A DNA stretch of 16,472 bases from Candidatus Sediminicultor tertius (lineage in GTDB: Bacteria; Atribacterota; Phoenicimicrobiia; Phoenicimicrobiales; Phoenicimicrobiaceae), in the NCBI GenBank assembly GCA_003527405.1, contig DPXH01000146.1:2529-19000 (forward strand). The letters are read 5' to 3'. Below, in pieces: positions 11,978 through 16,472 of the stretch. The position numbers were made by a program, and so were the translations under genes. The notes under the pieces are model-generated. The model was not told where the DNA came from. It was given only the letters and a program-made list of their open reading frames with translations, and searched no databases. Within the stretch, counting starts at the first letter, position 1; every line of letters starts with the position of its first letter.

Positions 11978-14389
11978 ATGAAAGATAAAGATAATACCAA
12001 AGAACAGGTGCAAAATGAATTAATAAAATTGCGAAGGCAAATTACTGGATTGGAATTGGAAAAGGTAAAAGCCAGCCAAAAACAGACAGAGGAAAAATTA
12101 GCAAAATCTGAAGAACTATACCGTTTAATTGCTGAAAATACCAGTGATGTAATTTCCTTAACCACTTTTAATCTGCACCCGGTTTATACCTATATTAGCC
12201 CTTCCGTTAAAGTGAACACCGGATATGAACCTGAAGAATTACTCGGTAAATCTCCTTTTGATTTTATCCATCCTGATGATAAAAAGAGATTAGTCCCCAT
12301 ATTAAAAAAGTATGTCAATGCTAAGATAAAAAAATTCTTCACTGGCAAAGAATTGCCTGCCACTCAGAGACTCGATTTTCGCTTTAAAGATAAAGCGGGA
12401 AACTGGCGTGATTTTCAAAGCACCGGAAATAGTGCAGGAAACCAGTTGCTTTTTATCACCAGAGATATTACTGGCCAGAAGAAAGCTGAAGAAGCCCTAA
12501 GTAAAAGCCAACAAGAATTTGCCAGTCTGTTTAAAAGTAACCCTGAAGCCTTAGTCTATCTGGATGAGAAAGGAACAATATTGGATGCAAATATTCGTTT
12601 TTGCAAACTTTTTGGTTATTCTCTAAAAGAAATTAAAGGAAGAAATATTGATGATGGTATGATTCACACCTTTGATAAGATAAGAGAAGGTAAAAAATTA
12701 AGTATAAAAGGATTAAAAGGTTATCTTAATTATGAAACCATTAGAAAGAAAAAAGACGGGACTTTATTCCCTGTATCTATATCTGCTACACCGCTGGTAA
12801 TAAATGGACAAGCAAAAGGAGAGCTGGGAATATATATTGATATTACCGAGCGAAAACGAAATGAGCAGCTCCAACAAGTTCTGTACAACATCTCCAAAGC
12901 TGCTAATTCTCCCATCTCCTTAAAACAACTCTACAGATCTATTCACAAGGAACTGGGTACCGTCATTGATACTACTAACTTCTATATTGCCCTTGTAGAT
13001 GAGAAGGAAGATAAGATTTTCTTCCCTTACCATATCGACGAGAAAGATGATAATTTTCCTATTCTCAACTTTAGTACTTCCAATACTATTACTGCTTATG
13101 TTATAAAAACAGGAAAATCTCTACTTAATAATAATAGCCAATATGAGGAGATGGCAACTCAAGGGATATTAAACGTTATGGGTAGCACCACCCCTCAGAA
13201 TGTCTGGTTAGGGGTCCCCTTAAAAGTAGAAGATAGAGTCATCGGAGCCATGGCGGTCCAAAGCTACACCAATCCTAATATTTATCACGAAGAAGATATT
13301 AAAATTATGGAATTCGTTTCCTCTCAGGTAGCTACTGCCATCGAGCGCAAGCAGACCGAAGAGAAGATCAAATACCTAAGTTTTCATGACTCCTTGACCG
13401 GTCTTTACAACCGAGCCTACTTTGAAGAAGAACTGGAAAGGTACAATTTTCCGCGTTACTACCCTTTAAGCATAGTGATGCTCGATGTCAATGGCTTAAA
13501 AGTTATAAATGATACCTTCGGTCATTCCGAAGGAGACCAGCTCTTAAAGCACCTCTCCCAGGTGCTTACTTCAGTCTCCCGCCAGGGAGACATCCTAGCC
13601 CGTATCGGGGGAGATGAGTTTGCCATCCTCTTACCTTCTACCTCCATTGAAGAGGCACATAACTTCTGTGAGAGGATTAAACAAGCCTGCCAGCAAGATA
13701 AGATAGAGCCCATCTACTTAAGACTGAATATTTCTTTAGGTCATACCACTCAGGAGGGAGAATATAAAGATACCGCTACTCTATTAAAAGAAGTAGATAA
13801 GAAGATGTATCAGGACAAACTCTTCAACGGTAAAAGCAGGGAAAAACATTTTTTGGAGGCCTTTCGTATTATCTTAGCCGAACGGGATCCTCATACCTCT
13901 GATCATGCCCGGAGGCTCCAGGAGTTAGCCCTCTCTTTAGGTAAAAGAGTAGGGCTTACCGAATACCAGTTAGGGAACTTAAAATTATTGGCTCTCTTAC
14001 ACGATATGGGCAAGATCGGTATTCCGGATAGTATCCTCTTTAAAACCCATATCCTAACCCCCTTAGAATGGGAAAAGATGAGAGAACACTCCCGTATAGG
14101 ATACCGTATGGCCAAGAACATCCCTGATTTTGCCCCCATCGCTCAGGAGATCCTCTATCACCATGAATACTGGGATGGTACCGGTTATCCGGAGGGACTA
14201 AAAGGAGAAAAGATTCCTCTTCTTTCCCGTATCATCTCTATTGTCGATACCTATGATGTGATGCAGTCCCGTCGTCCTTATAAAGGACCCTTAAGTAAAG
14301 CCGAAGCCCTGAAAGAGATAAAAAGATGTGCCGGTACCCAATTTGACCCCCAGCTGGTGGAGATATTCTTGAAGATAGTAAAAACCTGA
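11978..14389 (+). CDS. PAS-PAS-GAF-GGDEF-HD-GYP cyclic-di-GMP turnover regulator
   Basis: An 803-aa multi-domain signalling protein without membrane segments. Domains (numbered from ATG 11978): a coiled coil to ~45; PAS1 ~47-165 ending FITRDITGQ; PAS2 ~180-292 ending YIDITERK; GAF ~316-455; GGDEF ~463-620 with intact GGDEF (544-548) and an RxxD inhibitory site RQGD (535-538) five residues before it; and HD-GYP ~625-803 with HD (675-676), HHEYWDGTGYP and further conserved His residues. It should therefore make c-di-GMP with product feedback and also hydrolyse it; PAS and GAF inputs probably set the balance. Start choice: AGGGGATGA (11961-11969) lies 8 bp before ATG 11978. ATG 11966 lies within that site. 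A c-di-GMP riboswitch in the leader suggests autoregulation. G+C content rises strongly from about 13140 onward, which suggests a mosaic gene. Confidence 0.95.
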   Translation: MKDKDNTKEQVQNELIKLRRQITGLELEKVKASQKQTEEKLAKSEELYRLIAENTSDVISLTTFNLHPVYTYISPSVKVNTGYEPEELLGKSPFDFIHPDDKKRLVPILKKYVNAKIKKFFTGKELPATQRLDFRFKDKAGNWRDFQSTGNSAGNQLLFITRDITGQKKAEEALSKSQQEFASLFKSNPEALVYLDEKGTILDANIRFCKLFGYSLKEIKGRNIDDGMIHTFDKIREGKKLSIKGLKGYLNYETIRKKKDGTLFPVSISATPLVINGQAKGELGIYIDITERKRNEQLQQVLYNISKAANSPISLKQLYRSIHKELGTVIDTTNFYIALVDEKEDKIFFPYHIDEKDDNFPILNFSTSNTITAYVIKTGKSLLNNNSQYEEMATQGILNVMGSTTPQNVWLGVPLKVEDRVIGAMAVQSYTNPNIYHEEDIKIMEFVSSQVATAIERKQTEEKIKYLSFHDSLTGLYNRAYFEEELERYNFPRYYPLSIVMLDVNGLKVINDTFGHSEGDQLLKHLSQVLTSVSRQGDILARIGGDEFAILLPSTSIEEAHNFCERIKQACQQDKIEPIYLRLNISLGHTTQEGEYKDTATLLKEVDKKMYQDKLFNGKSREKHFLEAFRIILAERDPHTSDHARRLQELALSLGKRVGLTEYQLGNLKLLALLHDMGKIGIPDSILFKTHILTPLEWEKMREHSRIGYRMAKNIPDFAPIAQEILYHHEYWDGTGYPEGLKGEKIPLLSRIISIVDTYDVMQSRRPYKGPLSKAEALKEIKRCAGTQFDPQLVEIFLKIVKT

Positions 14390-14409
14390 CAGGGGACGGT
14401 TCTGTGGTG
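14390..14409. repeat. Fragment of a dispersed CAGGGGAC/CGGTTCT repeat
   Basis: Directly after the regulator's stop codon the sequence reads CAGGGGACGGTTCTGTGGTG. The words CAGGGGAC and CGGTTCT also occur, with AA between them, on the minus strand at 1604-1620. Similar GGGGACGGTTCT words are, from general knowledge, common in repeat families near IS200/RAYT-type transposases, but no transposase is present here. Confidence 0.4.
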
Positions 14410-14482
14410 CAAAATAAAGCATTTATTTTTTCTGTGGTAATGTTAACTATTGTATTTATTGGTAAAGTCTAAATTTTAATTC

Positions 14483-14511
14483 TTGATATTTAAACTCCTC
14501 TTTGATATATT
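14483..14511 (+). promoter_or_regulatory. Extended -10 promoter for the TauE/SafE exporter gene
   Basis: TTGATA (14483-14488) and TATATT (14506-14511) are 17 bp apart and each matches consensus at five of six positions. TG at 14503-14504 gives an extended -10. The gene starts about 100 bp downstream, leaving room for a leader in which I see no known RNA. Confidence 0.55.
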
Positions 14512-14613
14512 AATGGGCATAGCGTACTTTTTAAAATAAATGACCATCTTCGGGATAAGCACAGAAAAAATTTTAAAAACTACAAAGAATTTATTTAAAG
14601 CATAGGAAATAAT

Positions 14614-15408
14614 ATGATAGAGTCAGTCCTTATGTACCTGGCATTTTTTGTTGCTGCAGGTATAAGTTCCATGATTGGTATAGGCGGCGGAGTACTTTAT
14701 GTCCCCATTTTATTAGCTTTTGGGTTCCCTTTTTATCAAGCTGCAGCAATTAGTATCTTTATAATAATGGCTCTCTCTATTTCAGCTTCTTTAGTATATT
14801 ATCGAGCTCAATTAATAGATTGGAAATTAGCTTTAATAATTGAACCCTTAACTGCTATTATGTCCCTTATGGGTGGATATTATTCTTCTTTTATTCAAAT
14901 TAAAGAATTAAAAATATTATTCATTTTGGTGCTGATTATTTCCGGATATTTTATGCTAAAACCTATTAAAGAAATTCAAGATAAATTTTTTAATAAGAGA
15001 AAATGGGGCTTTTGGTTAAGAAAATTTGGAGAAGAAGAGTATTCGGTTAATCTTATAATCGGACTTCCCCTTTCTGCTGTGTCCGGTTTGATGGCGGGTT
15101 TATTGGGCATTGGGGGAGGAGTAATTAAAGTGCCTTTAATGGTGTTGTTGTTGGGAGTCCCTATGAAAGTTGCAGTGGGGACATCTTGTCTTATGGTAGG
15201 GATAACTGCTCTATTCGGTTTTTGGGGACATTTTTTTGCCGGACATTTTGAACTTAAAACGGCTTTAATTCTGGCTTTAGTGGTTTTTGCCGGAGCTCAA
15301 GCCGGTTCTCGAATATCTATAAAAGTAGATAAAATATTATTGAAAAAAATTTATGCTATATTTCTTTTTCTAATCTCTGCCTGGATGATGATGAATGTGG
15401 TAAAATAG
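14614..15408 (+). CDS. TauE/SafE-family sulfite/sulfonate exporter (TSUP)
   Basis: A 264-aa polytopic membrane protein with about eight hydrophobic segments. It shows the TSUP internal duplication: the half-signature GIGGGVLYVPILLAFG at residues 22-37 is repeated as GIGGGVIKVPLMVLLLG at 165-181. A cytoplasmic, charged loop around residues 117-143 separates the halves. Family members move small anions of sulfur or organic acids (sulfite, sulfoacetate, thiosulfate and others), so the substrate stays open. TAGGAAAT lies just before the ATG. It has a good extended -10 promoter 100 bp upstream. The MobB-FeS gene follows after 22 bp, so the two are probably co-transcribed. Confidence 0.92.
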   Translation: MIESVLMYLAFFVAAGISSMIGIGGGVLYVPILLAFGFPFYQAAAISIFIIMALSISASLVYYRAQLIDWKLALIIEPLTAIMSLMGGYYSSFIQIKELKILFILVLIISGYFMLKPIKEIQDKFFNKRKWGFWLRKFGEEEYSVNLIIGLPLSAVSGLMAGLLGIGGGVIKVPLMVLLLGVPMKVAVGTSCLMVGITALFGFWGHFFAGHFELKTALILALVVFAGAQAGSRISIKVDKILLKKIYAIFLFLISAWMMMNVVK

Positions 15409-15430
15409 TTAATAAGAAGAGGTAATGGTT

Positions 15431-16159
15431 ATGAAGGTTATCGGTATAACCGGATATAAGAAAAGTGGTAAAACCACTTTAGCACTAAAACTATCTAATG
15501 AATTAACGAAAAAAGGCTACAAGGTAGCTGTAGTAAAACATACTAATGAAGAACTTAATCTAGCCAATTCGGATACTTCAAAATACAAAGAAATTCTAAC
15601 CCAGGTAACAGCAATTACTCCCAAAGAGTCAGTAATATTTCTAAAGAATAAAAAGAATTTAGAAGAGATTATAAAATATTTCGAAGCTGATATTATCTTG
15701 GTAGAAGGTTTTAAAAAGGAAAAAACTTTTCCCAAAATTGTGTGCTTAAGAGAGGAAAGCGAAAAGGCTGAATTGTTTGATGGATTACAGCTTTGCACGG
15801 CCGGTTTTGTTTCCAAAGGGGCAGACCCGAAGCTTTACGATTTTAATATTTTAAATGATGAGGATATAAAAAAGATAGCAGAAATAGCTATTAATAAATC
15901 TTTTAAATTACTCAATCTGAATTGCGGGGAATGCGGATATCAAGATTGTTACGGGTTAGCTCGGGAAATTGTTAAAGGAAATAAAACTCTCGATGATTGT
16001 CTTTCTTTAGAGCCTTTAACTTTGGTGAAAGTAGATGGGAAGATAGTTTCAATGAATCCCTTTATTGCTAAAATTGTAAAGAATACTATTACCGGACTTT
16101 TGTCTCCCCTGAAAGGTTTTACTAAGGGAGATATTGAGATAAAGATAAAGAAGAAATGA
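15431..16159 (+). CDS. MobB-type GTPase fused to a [4Fe-4S] domain
   Basis: A 242-aa protein. Residues 1-~155 resemble MobB, the P-loop GTP-binding partner of MobA in molybdopterin guanine dinucleotide synthesis: Walker A GYKKSGKTT (8-16), VVKHTN after beta-2, and the characteristic DIILVEGFKKEK (residues 87-98). Residues ~160-195 form a four-Cys iron-sulfur motif, C165-x2-C168-x4-C173-x16-C190 (NCGECGYQDCYGLAREI). This is the spacing of the FeS domain found in corrinoid/acetyl-CoA pathway proteins and similar anaerobic proteins. A ~50-residue C-terminal segment (VKVDGKIVSMNPFIAKIVKNT) follows. ATG 15431 has AGAGGT (15418-15423) 7 bp upstream; ATG 15425 is too close to it. The fusion suggests a redox- or metal-linked role in Mo/W cofactor delivery. 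No other cofactor genes are in the window. Confidence 0.87.
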   Translation: MKVIGITGYKKSGKTTLALKLSNELTKKGYKVAVVKHTNEELNLANSDTSKYKEILTQVTAITPKESVIFLKNKKNLEEIIKYFEADIILVEGFKKEKTFPKIVCLREESEKAELFDGLQLCTAGFVSKGADPKLYDFNILNDEDIKKIAEIAINKSFKLLNLNCGECGYQDCYGLAREIVKGNKTLDDCLSLEPLTLVKVDGKIVSMNPFIAKIVKNTITGLLSPLKGFTKGDIEIKIKKK

Positions 16160-16163
16160 GAAT

Positions 16164-16275
16164 AGTATATAGTATGTAGTATATAGCGAAAACGAAAAGC
16201 GTAAAACGTAAAACTCAAAACCATAGCTCAAAATTTAAAATTAGAATAAAAAAAGAAGTCAGGAGCCAGGAGTCT
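16164..16275. repeat. Degenerate heptamer array (16 units in phase)
   Basis: Starting just after the MobB-FeS stop, units keep one phase: AGTATAT at 16164 and 16178, AGTATGT at 16171, AGCGAAA at 16185, GCGTAAA at 16199, ACGTAAA at 16206, ACTCAAA at 16213, and later GGAGCCA and GGAGTCT at 16262 and 16269. The phase runs on into the palindromic element that follows. Confidence 0.65.
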
Positions 16276-16276
16276 G

Positions 16277-16335
16277 ATGTAGGGGCTCGATTTATCGAGC
16301 CCGAGAAGACGGTTGGACAAATTCGACCACTACAT
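16277..16335. repeat. Palindromic element with two hairpins and ATGTAG/CTACAT ends
   Basis: Terminal inverted repeats ATGTAG (16277-16282) and CTACAT (16330-16335) enclose two hairpins. The first is GGGCTCGAT with ATCGAGCCC around TT (16283-16302). The second is GGTTGGA (16311-16317) pairing with TTCGACC (16322-16328) through two G-U type pairs. It has the same plan as the element at 4409-4480. Confidence 0.75.
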
Positions 16336-16362
16336 TAATATATATTTATAATAATAATCGCA

Positions 16363-16453
16363 ATACAAATTGTACATTACGCGATACGAGAGAATAGTTT
16401 TGAGTTTTGAATTATGGTTTTTCGTTTTTCGCTTTAAATTTTTAATTTTTTGG
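16363..16453. repeat. Degenerate heptamer array (13 units in phase)
   Basis: Units include TTACGCG at 16377, ATACGAG at 16384, TTTTGAG at 16398, TTTTGAA at 16405, TTTTCGT at 16419, TTTTCGC at 16426 and TTTTAAT at 16440. Several are reverse complements of units in the array at 16164-16275. The array ends where the next gene's ribosome site begins. Confidence 0.65.
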
Positions 16454-16466
16454 AGGCAATTCTTAA

Positions 16467-16472
16467 ATGTCA
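16467..16472 (+). CDS. Probable start of the next gene (two codons visible)
   Basis: GGAGG at 16452-16456 is followed 10 bp later by ATG TCA at the window edge. The ribosome site is strong, but nothing can be said about the product. Confidence 0.4.

Larger units (their letters stand above)
16160..16466. other. Spacer after the MobB-FeS gene
   Basis: This 307-bp spacer contains no gene. It is built almost entirely of repeats: a heptamer array (16164-16275), a two-hairpin palindromic element (16277-16335), a short AT-rich stretch, and a second heptamer array (16363-16453) oriented mostly as the reverse complement of the first. The latter runs into a GGAGG ribosome site. Confidence 0.65.

Overview
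This is an AT-rich bacterial window with tightly packed genes, all but one on the plus strand. It reads like an anaerobic, Gram-negative-type or candidate-phylum bacterium. Atribacterota or a similar subsurface lineage is my guess from the mix of an ECF folate transporter, two metabolite riboswitches, Zn-dependent dehydrogenases, a PAS/GAF/GGDEF/HD-GYP regulator, a MobB-FeS fusion and heavily repeat-decorated intergenic spaces. No rRNA, tRNA, CRISPR array or intact transposase was seen.

Layout. 1-918: the 3' part of guaB, whose 5' end lies outside the window. 955-1491: a small tail-anchored TPR protein. 1655-3460: an M19 dipeptidase and a fumarylacetoacetate-hydrolase-family protein, probably co-transcribed. 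3599-4347: a tetrahydrofolate (THF) riboswitch with a readable translational switch in front of folT, the folate ECF transporter S component. 4680-5705 and 6149-7174: two separate zinc alcohol/polyol dehydrogenases, each preceded by a long repeat-bearing spacer. 7463-9381: a FlK-like hotdog thioesterase, a nicotinamidase and a patatin phospholipase, the first two directly abutting. 9370-9678 (minus): an FmdB-type zinc ribbon protein that converges on the patatin gene and overlaps it by 12 bp. 10043-11701: a secreted DUF3352-like protein. 11856-14389: a cyclic-di-GMP-I riboswitch leading into a dual GGDEF/HD-GYP regulator, a likely second-messenger feedback loop. 14614-16159: a TauE/SafE exporter and a MobB-type GTPase carrying a [4Fe-4S] domain. 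16467: the likely start of a further gene.

The two riboswitches are the best supported regulatory systems. The THF switch includes an anti-Shine-Dalgarno strand and an anti-anti strand that competes with aptamer helix P1. The least explained material is intergenic: (a) degenerate arrays that keep a 7-bp phase for 50-126 bp and reuse words between loci; (b) hairpin elements starting GTAGGGGC, whose arms differ from copy to copy but stay self-complementary; (c) a 12-mer present three times upstream of the first dehydrogenase. The regulator gene also changes base composition sharply along its length, as if assembled from two sources. All calls were made by eye, without database searches.
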